From: a bacterium
GTDB lineage: Bacteria; BMS3Abin14
NCBI GenBank assembly: GCA_029210545.1
Contig: JARGFV010000005.1
Location: 1 to 47,922, forward strand
Direction of reading: 5' to 3'
Length of the DNA stretch: 47,922 nucleotides
Within the stretch, counting starts at the first letter, position 1. Each line of letters starts with the position of its first letter. The position numbers and the translations under genes were made by a program. The notes beneath the pieces were generated by a model. It was not told the DNA's origin. It ran no database searches and saw only the letters and a program-made list of their open reading frames with translations. Positions 1 to 7,960 of the stretch are shown in pieces.

Positions 1-17
1 CAATGACTTACGGTGCG

Positions 18-78
18 GGTCATTGATTTGGGCGCCCCGCGCGGGGCGCGTTGATGACTTTTTGCGAAGTCATCAACA
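18..78 (+). repeat. Composite hairpin repeat, copy R1 (module C only)
   Basis: A GC palindrome (GCGCCCCGCGCGGGGCGC) is followed by the hairpin GATGACTT-TTTGCG-AAGTCATC at 53-74. The same module closes the larger copies near 17.8, 31.1, 32.6 and 47.8 kb. The bases just before it, CAATGAC and GGTCATTG, also pair with each other. This copy is truncated to the last module, or continues beyond the left edge. Confidence 0.8.
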
Positions 79-154
79 GTACGAAGATCGAAGAACGAAA
101 CACGAAGAAAGGGCATACCTTCGATCTTCGCGCTTTGTGCTTCGCGCTTAATGT

Positions 155-182
155 AAAACACCCCCGGATAAGTATCCGGGGG
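155..182 (-). terminator. Attenuator/terminator hairpin of the TPP riboswitch
   Basis: Read leftward, a perfect 10-bp GC-rich stem (CCCCCGGATA with TATCCGGGGG, 2-nt loop) is followed by TGTTTT. It lies 18 nt past the 3' end of the TPP aptamer, the usual place for a transcription-attenuating expression platform. The gene it would control is beyond the left edge. Confidence 0.8.
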
Positions 183-200
183 CGTCGATACCGTACTTTG

Positions 201-282
201 CGGATCTCCTTACGCCGGCATGACCCGGTTCAAGTTCCAAGGGTGTTGTCTCAGGTCCCGTCAAGGGACCGCCCCCGATCCG
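201..282 (-). promoter_or_regulatory. TPP (thiamine pyrophosphate) riboswitch aptamer
   Basis: The leftward strand carries the conserved THI-element parts in order: CGGATC (5' side of P1), GGGACCTGAGA, ACACCC, GAACTTGAACCGG, GTCATGCCGGCGTAAGGA, then GATCCG closing P1. TPP binding would favour the hairpin at 155-182 and stop transcription of a thiamine synthesis or uptake gene to the left. A poor promoter candidate, TTGACA at 327-332 with AACTAT at 302-307 (19-nt spacer), lies upstream. The aptamer is recognised from the family consensus; the target gene is not in the window. Confidence 0.9.
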
Positions 283-723
283 TCGCTCTTAAGTTGTGGG
301 GATAGTTTCGGGTTAAAGCTCTCTCTTGTCAAGAGGGAACGTTGACAGGGGGAACGGGCCCGAAATCCTGTGCGCCCATGGAATCTACCTTTAACGCTAA
401 AGGTGCCAATTTGAAACATTTTAATATAACCACCATGATGGTTTAGCGTCCTGCCGTGACGGTCCTAACCTGGCCCCGGCAGGGATCTGATTCCCGGCCA
501 TTCCTGACGGGGTTTCACCAACAAATTATGGGATAACCTGCTCCGTCATTCCGGGCCGATCAATAGTCCCTTCCTTATCCTTCCTCCCCCTTGAGGGGGG
601 AGGATCCGCCGTCGCTCAAGCTATGGCGGGACAAGTCAGAGGTGGGGGTGAAAGTGATTTTTGAGGGGGGAGGATCAGATGTAATTGCTCAGTCCTGAAA
701 GCAGGATGACAGGCAGGTTCGGA
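283..723. other. Gene-free spacer, 441 bp
   Basis: No ORF with a credible start or protein-like composition was found on either strand. The left part is the putative leader and promoter of the TPP riboswitch. Positions 581-652 hold a dispersed repeat listed separately. The middle (about 380-560) has no recognisable content. Confidence 0.6.
581..652 (+). repeat. Dispersed repeat S, copy 1
   Basis: About 70 bp beginning TTCCTCCCCCTTGAGGGGGG and ending CAGAGGTGGGGGTGAA. It is almost identical to 31129-31201, and a shorter version lies at 18836-18881. The first part is a C-rich/G-rich hairpin. No ORF crosses it. Confidence 0.8.
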
Positions 724-1737
724 TCAACAGATGCGCGGCAGCATTTCACCTGACAGCTTATCCACCAGCCTCGTTCCCCCCATGAGGGTATTCAAAACCA
801 CCTTTCCGGGCCTTTCCCCGGTGACGGTGCCGATGAGGACCGCGTCAGAGCCGTATGGGTGGTTCTGCATGATCCTCAGGGCCTCCTCGTGGGCCTTCTC
901 GGCCGCCACGACGACGAGTTTGCCCTCGTTGGCAAGGTAAAGGGGGTCGTAGCCCAGAAGTTCGCAGGCGCCCCTCACGGTGTCCCTGACGGGAATAGCC
1001 GACTCCTGGATCGCGATCCCCACCGAGGAGTGGGAGGCGATCTCCGAAAGGACCGTGGCAAGGCCTCCCCGGGTAGGGTCCCGAAGGACGTGGATATCAG
1101 ACCCGAGGGAGGCGACGAGTTCCCCGATCATACCGTTTAACGGCGCGCTGTCGCTCACCACGGGGGTCGTCAGGTCGATCCCCTCCCGGGAGGAGGCCAC
1201 GGCAATGCCGTGGTCGCCGATGGTTCCGGAGATGAGGACGCGGTCCCCCTCGGAGGCCTGGCCCCCGCCTATTTCCAGGTTACCCGGGATGACCCCGATC
1301 CCTGTGGTGTTGATAAAGAGCTTGTCGGCAGCGCCCCTGGGGACCACCTTCGTGTCGGCGGTGACGATGCGCACGCCGGCTTGGCCGGCGGCCCTGGCCA
1401 TGGAGGCGGCGATACGCTCCAGATCGGCGATGGACAACCCCTCTTCCAGGACAAAACCGGCCGAAAGGGCAATGGGCCGTGCACCGGACATGGCCACGTC
1501 GTTAACGGTGCCGTGGACGGCCAGGCTCCCGATATCCCCTCCCGGAAAGAAGATGGGATCGATGACGTAGGTGTCGGTGCTTATGGAAAGGCGCCCCGGG
1601 GGCAGCTCGAGAACGGCCATATCGTTGAGCTCCAAAAGGGCGGGGTCTGTGAAGTGCTTCAGGAAGACCTTTTCGGTCAGTTCGGAACTCTTCTTCCCGC
1701 CGGCTCCGTGGGACAGGAGAATTATATTATCAGACAA
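724..1737 (-). CDS. hypE: [NiFe] hydrogenase maturation protein HypE
   Basis: HypE dehydrates the carbamoyl group received from HypF to a cyanide ligand, which HypD-HypC then place on the hydrogenase iron. The 337-residue product has the N-terminal HGAGGK motif, an AIR-synthase-like ATP-binding fold with HGTVNDVAMSGARP, and ends in the essential C-terminal PRIC, whose Cys337 carries the modified group. The chosen start is a TTG (1735-1737) because AAGGAG lies 8 nt before it and the family sequence begins there. It is the last gene of the hydrogenase operon, 114 bp after hypD; that spacer contains an inverted pair of the ACTGTAAACCGTGAAC microrepeat. Confidence 0.96.
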   Translation of the reverse strand: MSDNIILLSHGAGGKKSSELTEKVFLKHFTDPALLELNDMAVLELPPGRLSISTDTYVIDPIFFPGGDIGSLAVHGTVNDVAMSGARPIALSAGFVLEEGLSIADLERIAASMARAAGQAGVRIVTADTKVVPRGAADKLFINTTGIGVIPGNLEIGGGQASEGDRVLISGTIGDHGIAVASSREGIDLTTPVVSDSAPLNGMIGELVASLGSDIHVLRDPTRGGLATVLSEIASHSSVGIAIQESAIPVRDTVRGACELLGYDPLYLANEGKLVVVAAEKAHEEALRIMQNHPYGSDAVLIGTVTGERPGKVVLNTLMGGTRLVDKLSGEMLPRIC

Positions 1738-1756
1738 ATGGTTATCTCCTTGTTGT

Positions 1757-1840
1757 TTACAGTAGACGGTTTACGGTTCACAGTAAGACCTTGCATTAAG
1801 CTCATACTGTAAACCGTGAACCGTGAACTGTTAACTCAAA
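1757..1840. repeat. Inverted pair of the CTGTAAACCGTGAAC microrepeat
   Basis: Imperfect short units (ACGGTTTACGGTTCACAGTA, then TACTGTAAACCGTGAACCGT) face each other and could form a hairpin between hypD and hypE. Related units occur near 23.35, 36.62, 36.72, 37.43 and 37.58 kb. Confidence 0.75.
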
Positions 1841-1851
1841 TATTCCAGGGT

Positions 1852-2955
1852 TCAGCTGGAATATTTGTACCAGGCGGCACAGCTTCCCTCGCTTGACACC
1901 ATGCACGAGCCCACGGGCGAATCGGGGGTGCAGGCCTTGCCGAACAGGGGACACCGGGGTGGGTCCATGAGGCCGCGCAGCACCTCGCCGCAGGCGCACC
2001 CTTTGGGCTCTGATCCCGCTTCCACAGAGTCGAGCCCGAACCTTCTGATTGCGTCATAGGCAGCGAACTCTTCACGAAAACCGAGTCCTGACGCGGGTAT
2101 GGTGCCGAGGCCTCTCCAGGGAGCGTCCACGGGCTCGAAAACCTGGTCAAGGATCCCCATGGCCTTTACGTTGCCCCCATTGGAAACGGCCCTTCCGTAT
2201 GCGTTTGCTACTTCATGTTTGTTCTCAGCAAGTTGATCGCAAATGTTTGATATACCAAGTAAAATATCAATCGGTTCAAACCCCGCGATGACGCAGGGTT
2301 TTTCATATCTGGCCGCAACCGGGCGGTAGGCATCCGCCCCCAGCATGACGCTGACGTGGCCCGGGCACAGGAACCCGTCTATGGCGATGTCCGGTGTTTC
2401 CAGGAGCGCGACCAGGGCCGGGGGGAGGAGCTTGAAGGCAGGGTATACGAACAGGTTCTTCAGTCCCGACTTCCTTGCTTTCAGGACAGTGGCGGCAATG
2501 GTTGGCGAGGTGGTTTCAAAACCCACACCCAGGAAAACAACAGACTTTTCGAAGTGTTTCCGGGCCCACATGACGGCGTCCAGCGGGGAGGTGGCAATGC
2601 GGACGTCGGCCCCGGAGGCCATTTCGGCCTCAAGACTGGTTTTTGTTCCGGGCACGCGGATCATGTCCCCGAAGGTGGCCACCAGGGTGTCTGTCCCGTC
2701 CGGCGGAGAAGCGAGGGCGATCATCCGGTCCATGTCGGACATGGCGGTGACGCAAACGGGGCACCCGGGACCTGAAACGAGCCTGACGTTCTCGGGGAGA
2801 AGCGATTTTATCCCGGCGCGGAAGATGGAGACCGTGTGGCTGCCGCAGATCTCCATGATCCTGATCTCGCGGTCGATCCTCCCGGCGGAGCCGTGGATCT
2901 TCTCGAGCAGCGCCTTCGCGACCCTGGGATCGCGGTATTCGTCAAGATATTTCAT
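1852..2955 (-). CDS. hypD: [NiFe] hydrogenase maturation protein HypD
   Basis: HypD is the iron-sulfur scaffold that, with HypC, assembles the Fe(CN)2CO group of the hydrogenase active site in the cytoplasm. The 367-residue product carries MEICGSHT (Cys37), GPGCPVC (Cys65, Cys68), GVGFETTSPT, FLCPGHVSVMLGA and a C-terminal cysteine cluster (CACGEV, PPRCPLFGKAC, GSC) for the [4Fe-4S] centre. The start MKYLDEYRDP is the family's usual one. No good Shine-Dalgarno precedes it, because composite repeat R2 begins about 8 nt upstream of the ATG. Translation may therefore be weak or depend on RNA structure in the repeat. Confidence 0.97.
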   Translation of the reverse strand: MKYLDEYRDPRVAKALLEKIHGSAGRIDREIRIMEICGSHTVSIFRAGIKSLLPENVRLVSGPGCPVCVTAMSDMDRMIALASPPDGTDTLVATFGDMIRVPGTKTSLEAEMASGADVRIATSPLDAVMWARKHFEKSVVFLGVGFETTSPTIAATVLKARKSGLKNLFVYPAFKLLPPALVALLETPDIAIDGFLCPGHVSVMLGADAYRPVAARYEKPCVIAGFEPIDILLGISNICDQLAENKHEVANAYGRAVSNGGNVKAMGILDQVFEPVDAPWRGLGTIPASGLGFREEFAAYDAIRRFGLDSVEAGSEPKGCACGEVLRGLMDPPRCPLFGKACTPDSPVGSCMVSSEGSCAAWYKYSS

Positions 2956-2962
2956 GGTGACT

Positions 2963-3187
2963 GTAATATCGCAAAAGGTCCTGGTGGGACTTTTGCTCTA
3001 CGGATAGGGAAAAGCGCGGTTTTCCCTATCCTCACGGATCGAGCTTGCGGCCCTCGACTCTCGATCCGGGCGCCTTTCCCAGGCGCGGCTGTGAAGATCA
3101 TCTCATTATCGCAAAAGGTCCTGGCGGGACTTTCCGCTCCTTGGAAATCGAAAAGTGTCATTTTCACTTTCCTCTATCCTCCGTGAG
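2963..3187 (+). repeat. Composite hairpin repeat, copy R2 (A-B-A) inside the hyp operon
   Basis: Module A at about 2968-3037 contains hairpin GCAAAAGGTCC/GGGACTTTTGC and a perfect 12-bp stem GGATAGGGAAAA/TTTTCCCTATCC (3002-3013 with 3020-3031). Module B follows (GATCCGGGCGCCTTTCCCAG), then a second, more diverged module A. The element lies between hypD and hypC, antisense to the operon. It covers the last codons and stop of hypC and abuts the hypD start. Confidence 0.85.
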
Positions 3188-3409
3188 GTTCACACCCATG
3201 TACTCTTCGAACAGCTTGAGGGTCTCCAGTGCGTCGTCCTCGTCCAGTTTGTTGATGATAAACCCGGCGTGGACGAGAACATAATCCCCCACCTGGATAT
3301 CCGGCACGAGGTCGGCGCTGGCGTGCTTTGTGGTGCCGCCCACCTCCACGGTAGCTACATTGAGCTCTTCGTCGATGACCGTTACCTTGCCCGGTACCGC
3401 GATGCACAT
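3164..3409 (-). CDS. hypC: Hydrogenase maturation chaperone HypC
   Basis: HypC (81 residues) carries the iron with its CO and CN ligands from HypD to the large-subunit precursor. It begins MCIAVPGKV; the Cys2 exposed after Met removal is the functional residue, so the ATG at 3407-3409 is preferred over upstream in-frame codons. An OB-fold-like strand pattern (VIDEELNVATVEVGG, VGDYVLVHAGF) and LFEEYMG match the family. The ATG lies 2 nt past the hypF stop and uses GGGGAG inside the hypF end. The last codons and the stop (3164-3166) are formed by repeat R2, so the C-terminal tail may have been replaced by the repeat. Confidence 0.95.
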   Translation of the reverse strand: MCIAVPGKVTVIDEELNVATVEVGGTTKHASADLVPDIQVGDYVLVHAGFIINKLDEDDALETLKLFEEYMGVNLTEDRGK

Positions 3410-3411
3410 CT

Positions 3412-5757
3412 TCAGATCTCCCCTTCCCTGCGGGCGTGCATGGCGCAAACAGCCTGCCCCAGGGAAATGCCGCCATCGTTTGTAGGGACCTGGCGGTGGA
3501 AAAGAGGTTTAAGGGATCGTTTTTCAAACTCCGCTGCCAGGCGGACGCAGAAGATCTCGTTCTGAAAAACGCCGCCTCCAAGAGGGATGACCGGCTCGAG
3601 GCCCTCCTCCCCCTTCATGACGGCGGCCACTGCATCGGCCATGGAGGCGGCAAGGGTACCGTGAAAACAGCCGCCGACCGAAGCTGCAGAGCCACCCTGA
3701 CGAAGGATCTCCACCGCTGCGCAAAAAGCCGGGCCGGGATCGATAACCAGGGCACCGTTGCCATCCTCATCCATGGAGTACGGAAGAATATCGGTAACCC
3801 CCTCGTCCGTCAACATCTCCAGTTCGATGGCGGCCTGACCCTCGTACCTGGACCGGATGCAGGTTCCGGTCAGGGCCGAAAAAGCATCGAAAAGCCTGCC
3901 GGCGCTGGAGGTTGCGATCCCGTGACTGCGTCTGGAACACATGGAGACGATAGTCTCCAGCTCATTTCCCGGCACCGATGGGAAAAATTCGGCGGCCGCT
4001 TGAATGGCTTCGGTTTCCCCCATGGTCTCGACCATCCAGGAAACGGCCATGCGCCACGGCTGGTCGATCGCTTTTTCGCCCCCCGGCATCCACACCGGTT
4101 TCAGGTATCCTTTCCGTTCCATTCTGTGCCCATCGACACGCAGGATCTCACCTCCCCAAACCGTACCGTCGGTACCGTAACCGGTGCCGTCGAGGGACAG
4201 GCCCAGGACAGGCCCTGTTTTGCCTGCTTCGGCCTGGCAGCTGAGAATATGGGCGTGATGGTGCTGCACGGCGACGACGGGAAGATCCTCCGGCCATGGG
4301 ACTCCCATGGGAAATTCGGCAAGGGATGTGGTCATGAAGTCGGGGTGCAGGTCCCTTGCGACCGCCGCAGGGGTGACCTGGAGGATGTCCATGAGATGGG
4401 AGACGACCTCCAGGAGGAAATCCAGAGTTTCGAGGTTCTTGAGATCACCCAGGTGCTGGCCGATGAAGGCCCTGTTGCCGCGCGTGAGGCACACTGTCCC
4501 CTTCAGTTCGGGACCGAGGGCGAGGACAGGATCGGTCTCGAAGGGCAGGAACACGGGTGAAGGGACGAAACCCCTGGCCCGCCTGAGGACCACCGGTCCT
4601 GAATCGGGGTTGACCGGGTCGAGCCGGACGATGGAATCGTCGCAGCGAAGGAGAATATCCCTGTCGTGGGTCAGCCAGGCGTCCGCAATGCCGTGCAGTC
4701 TCCCCATAGCCTCCTGATTGTCCGAGCAGAGCGGCTCTTCCGTGATGTTGGCGCTGGTCATCACGAGAAACTCAAATTCCTCCATGAGGAGGTGGTGCAT
4801 GGGCGTGTAGGGCAGCATGAGGCCGAAATACCGGCTTTTGGGGGCCACGGCAGGGGAGATCGCCGCTTCAGGGCTCTGACGCCGCCTGAGGAGAGCTATG
4901 GGGCTCTCCGTGCTGGTGAGGATCTTCCTGGCGTGGTCATCGAGACGGCACAGCTTTTCTGCTGCGGCCAGGTCACGGACCATGAGGGCAAGCGGTTTTT
5001 CCTCACGCCCTTTCTTCTCCCTCAGCCTTTCGACTGCGTAAGAAGAAAGGGCGTCCACCGCCAGGTGAAAACCACCGAGACCTTTAATGGCCACGATCTT
5101 CCCCTTCTTGAGCAGTTCAAGAGATTCCGCAAGGGAATCCAGCCTTGCGCTTGTCCCGTTGTTGTGGACAAGCGCAAGGGAAGGACCACAGTCCGCGCAG
5201 GCGTTGGGCTGGGCGTGGAACCTCCTGTCGGCCGGGTCATCATACTCCCTCTGGCAGGACGAGCACATGGTGAAGCTAGCCATGGAGGTATTTGGCCTGT
5301 CGTAGGGCACCTTTTTAATGATGGTATAACGCGGTCCGCAGTTGGTGCAGTTGATAAAGGGGTATCTGTATCGGCGGTCAGCCGGGGTCAGCAGTTCCCT
5401 GACGCAGTCGGGGCACGTTGCCGTGTCGGGGGATACGAGGACTCTTGGATCAGCGCCCGCGAGGCTGTGTCGGATGGTGAAATCCTCGTAACCGATCGGT
5501 TTTTCTTTTTCAGACTTTATGGAGGTTATCCGGGCAAGCGGAGGAGGGTCATTTTCAAGGCGGGAAAGAAAGGTTTCCAGATCATCTTTCCCGCCCTCGA
5601 TCTGAATGACGACACCGTCGGAGGTGTTGCTGACCCAGCCGTAAAGGGAGCACTCCGTGGCCAGGCGGTAGACGAATGGCCTGAAACCTACCCCCTGGAC
5701 GATCCCTTCCACGGTGATGCGGTAACGCTCAGCCAACCCCTGTCCCCTTGCATCCAT
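3412..5757 (-). CDS. hypF: Carbamoyltransferase HypF
   Basis: HypF makes carbamoyl-AMP from carbamoyl phosphate and transfers the carbamoyl group to the HypE C-terminal Cys, the source of active-site cyanide. The 781-residue product has the expected domain order: acylphosphatase-like (GIVQGVGFRPFVYRLA, about 16-31), two zinc fingers (CPDC with CTNCGPRYT, CSSCQREYDD with CADCGP), a YrdC-like domain (GLGGFHLAVDA) and a Kae1-like C-terminal domain with VQHHHAHILS and SLDGTGYGTDGTVWGG. The length is normal. The ATG at 5755-5757 has only a weak upstream Shine-Dalgarno. It follows hypB across a 268-bp repeat-containing spacer. Confidence 0.97.
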   Translation of the reverse strand: MDARGQGLAERYRITVEGIVQGVGFRPFVYRLATECSLYGWVSNTSDGVVIQIEGGKDDLETFLSRLENDPPPLARITSIKSEKEKPIGYEDFTIRHSLAGADPRVLVSPDTATCPDCVRELLTPADRRYRYPFINCTNCGPRYTIIKKVPYDRPNTSMASFTMCSSCQREYDDPADRRFHAQPNACADCGPSLALVHNNGTSARLDSLAESLELLKKGKIVAIKGLGGFHLAVDALSSYAVERLREKKGREEKPLALMVRDLAAAEKLCRLDDHARKILTSTESPIALLRRRQSPEAAISPAVAPKSRYFGLMLPYTPMHHLLMEEFEFLVMTSANITEEPLCSDNQEAMGRLHGIADAWLTHDRDILLRCDDSIVRLDPVNPDSGPVVLRRARGFVPSPVFLPFETDPVLALGPELKGTVCLTRGNRAFIGQHLGDLKNLETLDFLLEVVSHLMDILQVTPAAVARDLHPDFMTTSLAEFPMGVPWPEDLPVVAVQHHHAHILSCQAEAGKTGPVLGLSLDGTGYGTDGTVWGGEILRVDGHRMERKGYLKPVWMPGGEKAIDQPWRMAVSWMVETMGETEAIQAAAEFFPSVPGNELETIVSMCSRRSHGIATSSAGRLFDAFSALTGTCIRSRYEGQAAIELEMLTDEGVTDILPYSMDEDGNGALVIDPGPAFCAAVEILRQGGSAASVGGCFHGTLAASMADAVAAVMKGEEGLEPVIPLGGGVFQNEIFCVRLAAEFEKRSLKPLFHRQVPTNDGGISLGQAVCAMHARREGEI

Positions 5758-6025
5758 TGTTCAGATCAAGAGCTTTTCAACACAGGGTACACAGGGTGAC
5801 ACGGGGTAAGGCCGTAAACCAGAAAAGAATGTCATAAACATTTTTTAAGCGGTTCTCCCCTGTGAAACCCTGCCTGCCCTGAGCAAGCCGCAGGCCCTGA
5901 GCCTGGTCGAAGGGTGAAGCGGCATCAAACCGGCCGCGCTGTGGTTAGTTGGCTTTTGCTTACTACGCGTCCTTTGGGTGCATTATGGTGGACAGCGGTT
6001 TGTGGTTACAGCCAAGAGGACTTTT
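5758..6025. other. Spacer between hypB and hypF with microrepeats
   Basis: The spacer holds short imperfect repeat words: ACACAGGGTACACAGGGTGA near 5780, a CTGAGCCTGGTCGAAGGG element near 5897-5917, and TTGGCTTTTGCTTACTACGC near 5950. Similar words occur in other spacers here. No ORF or promoter stands out. Confidence 0.6.
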
Positions 6026-6694
6026 CTAGACACCAGACACTTGTTTCCTCGTGAATTCCTTGACGAATTCGGACCAGCTGTCCAGTCCTTCTCCAGTACG
6101 ACACGACGTTTCCAGTATGCGGATGCCCGGATTGAGGGAACGGGCGCCTGCGACCGCCTTTTCCACAGAAAAATCGGTGTAGGGCAAAAGATCCATCTTG
6201 TTGACCACCATGACGTCGGCCGAGTGGAACATGGAAGGGTACTTGAGCGGTTTATCGTCCCCCTCGGTGACGCTGATGACCGAAACCCTGATCCCCTCCC
6301 CCAGGTCGAAGGCCGAGGGACATACCAGGTTCCCGACATTTTCAATAATGAGGAGATCGAGATCCTCCAGGCTGAAATGATCAAGAGCCCTCCTGATCAT
6401 TTCAGCCTCCAGGTGGCACGCTCCGCCCGTCTGGATCTGGTGGACGGGGACCCCGGTGGCGGCGATACGCAGGGCGTCGTTTTCGGTCTGGATGTCCCCC
6501 TCGATGACGCCTATGGACAGCGTCTCCGAAAGGGACCCGAGGGTCTTTTCGAGGAGGGACGTCTTCCCGGAACCGGGTGAACTGACCATGTTCATGACGG
6601 CAACGCCCTTTTCCCGGAACAGCTCCCTGAGCTCTGCGGCGAGCATGTCGTTGCGGGAAAGGACCTTCTTTTCGAGTCTGATCGTGTCGGACAA
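6026..6694 (-). CDS. hypB: Nickel-insertion GTPase HypB
   Basis: HypB is a GTPase that, with HypA, delivers nickel to the hydrogenase large subunit. The 222-residue product has Walker A SSPGSGKTSLLE (38-49), EGDIQTENDA, the G-domain metal site GACHLE (Cys93, His94) with Cys125 in GNLVCP, and NKMD (165-168). It lacks both the N-terminal CxxCGC high-affinity nickel motif and the histidine-rich stretch of some HypBs, so nickel loading probably relies on the G-domain site and HypA. The start is a TTG with GGAGG 6 nt upstream. The 124-bp spacer after hypA contains inverted CAGTAATCAGTACTCAG-type microrepeats. Confidence 0.97.
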   Translation of the reverse strand: MSDTIRLEKKVLSRNDMLAAELRELFREKGVAVMNMVSSPGSGKTSLLEKTLGSLSETLSIGVIEGDIQTENDALRIAATGVPVHQIQTGGACHLEAEMIRRALDHFSLEDLDLLIIENVGNLVCPSAFDLGEGIRVSVISVTEGDDKPLKYPSMFHSADVMVVNKMDLLPYTDFSVEKAVAGARSLNPGIRILETSCRTGEGLDSWSEFVKEFTRKQVSGV

Positions 6695-6818
6695 CTGTGT
6701 CCTCCGGGAGTCAGAATTCAGTAATCAGTACTCAGTAATCAGATTAAAGGAAACAGCAGAAAGACTTATCTATCAAGTTTTTTGTCCGGCTACTGATATC
6801 TGATCACTTAAGTCTGAA

Positions 6819-7166
6819 TCAATCTATCTCTATATCCACGATCTCCAGTTCATCACCGGCCAGAAGCCGGGTGTCGAACCCCTCACATTCAGGGCAGCTT
6901 ACGATAAATCCGCTCCTCCCCTCGAAATCGGCGCCGCACGGTTTGCATCTGATCCGTGCCGGGGTCCGCTGGATGAGCAGGTCGGCCTTGCCCGCCAGCT
7001 TCTTTTCGCCCTTGATGGCGTCGAAGCTGAAGGTCAGGGAATCGGTTTCCACACCGGAAAGGTCGCCGACCTTCAGGCGCACCTTCCTGACGGCGCCGGC
7101 CCCGTGTTTGAGGGCTTCCTTCTCGACGATCTCCAGGATCTCCATGGCGATGGAAAGCTCGTGCAA
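6819..7166 (-). CDS. hypA: Nickel metallochaperone HypA
   Basis: HypA (115 residues) binds nickel at its N-terminal MHE motif and works with HypB. The zinc site is Cys74, Cys77, Cys91 and Cys94 (CKPC, CPEC). The start must directly precede His2, and the codon there is TTG, with AGGAG 9 nt upstream; there is no ATG option. This is one of three TTG starts in the hyp genes. The gene follows the protease gene after 236 bp that contain a perfect 21-bp inverted repeat. Confidence 0.97.
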   Translation of the reverse strand: MHELSIAMEILEIVEKEALKHGAGAVRKVRLKVGDLSGVETDSLTFSFDAIKGEKKLAGKADLLIQRTPARIRCKPCGADFEGRSGFIVSCPECEGFDTRLLAGDELEIVDIEID

Positions 7167-7365
7167 TGCAGGGTTCTCCTGTTTCGTACGCGCGTTTGTG
7201 CGTCAAGCGTACATGCGAAAAAACGTACGGGCAATCCAGAAACAATCGTTAAACAGGCGAGCATTAATGCGATAAACAATAGAATGGCTGTGAGTAATAA
7301 AACGATAGTAGTATAGGGTTACAATGATCTGTCGCAGTGACGCACTTAGGCTCCACGCATACGCG

Positions 7366-7417
7366 CCCAGTTATTCCTGAAAATACGGAAAAAATTGTAT
7401 TTTCAGGAATAACTGGG
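7366..7417. terminator. Perfect 21-bp inverted repeat overlapping the protease stop codon
   Basis: Arms 7366-7386 and 7397-7417 are exact reverse complements (CCCAGTTATTCCTGAAAATAC on the plus strand, split here as CCCAGTTATT and CCTGAAAATAC) with a 10-nt loop. Read leftward, the first arm contains the last five codons and the TGA of the protease gene. The loop read leftward has a run of six T but no T tail follows the stem, so it may be a processing or retro-regulatory hairpin rather than a simple terminator. Confidence 0.85.
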
Positions 7418-7939
7418 TGGGCCGGGCTGGACCAGGGGACGATCGATATGTTCGCGGTAATCTTCCGGGTCGAGACCTGCCGTCTCAAGCACGATCTCCA
7501 GTACCCTGGGAAGTTTTTCCCGGATGGCGGGAGACAGCTCCATGGACATTGTGAGTTCGGCCGGTTCGATCCCGATGATGGTGGTGTGAGGCGGCGTCCT
7601 CATGGTCCCGGACAGGTTGACGACCTCGGCGATGCTGATCTGGTGGACGGAGGTTTTGTACAGATCAGGGAGATGATCGAAATCGTCGATGTCGAACCTG
7701 TAGATAGAGGAAGGCTCATCGCCGCCCTTGACACAATCGACGACGATGAGCCTGTCTGCTTCCATGATGAGATGAAACAGCTTGAAACCGTCCGTACCGC
7801 CTTCGATGACCTCGATATTATCAGGGAGGGGGTACCCCTGGAGGTTTGTGACGACATGAACTCCGACGCCCTCGTCCCTCAGGAGCACGTTCCCCACTCC
7901 CAGGATCACTGTCTTGCCTGTGGTATCCGGCTGCCCCAT
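7403..7939 (-). CDS. hyaD: [NiFe] hydrogenase maturation endopeptidase (HyaD/HybD type, M52)
   Basis: This protease removes the C-terminal peptide of the large subunit after nickel insertion. The 178-residue product starts its fold with ILGVGNVLLRDEGVG and has the three nickel-sensing ligands at Glu23, Asp68 (VVDC) and His99 (TSVHQIS). The ATG at 7937-7939 directly follows GATAAGGAG with no spacer, so a GTG at codon 11 (before ILGVGN) is an alternative start; an upstream stop excludes a longer form. It lies 21 bp after the cytochrome b gene. The C-terminus (about residues 160-178) is longer than usual for HybD and ends inside a perfect inverted repeat. Confidence 0.93.
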   Translation of the reverse strand: MGQPDTTGKTVILGVGNVLLRDEGVGVHVVTNLQGYPLPDNIEVIEGGTDGFKLFHLIMEADRLIVVDCVKGGDEPSSIYRFDIDDFDHLPDLYKTSVHQISIAEVVNLSGTMRTPPHTTIIGIEPAELTMSMELSPAIREKLPRVLEIVLETAGLDPEDYREHIDRPLVQPGPPSYS

Positions 7940-7960
7940 CTCCTTATCGGTACTCCAGCA

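Noticed and set aside
51-305. 84-codon plus-strand ORF at the left edge
   Set aside because: It reads through repeat R1, the terminator hairpin and the TPP aptamer on the opposite strand; there is no ribosome site or domain.
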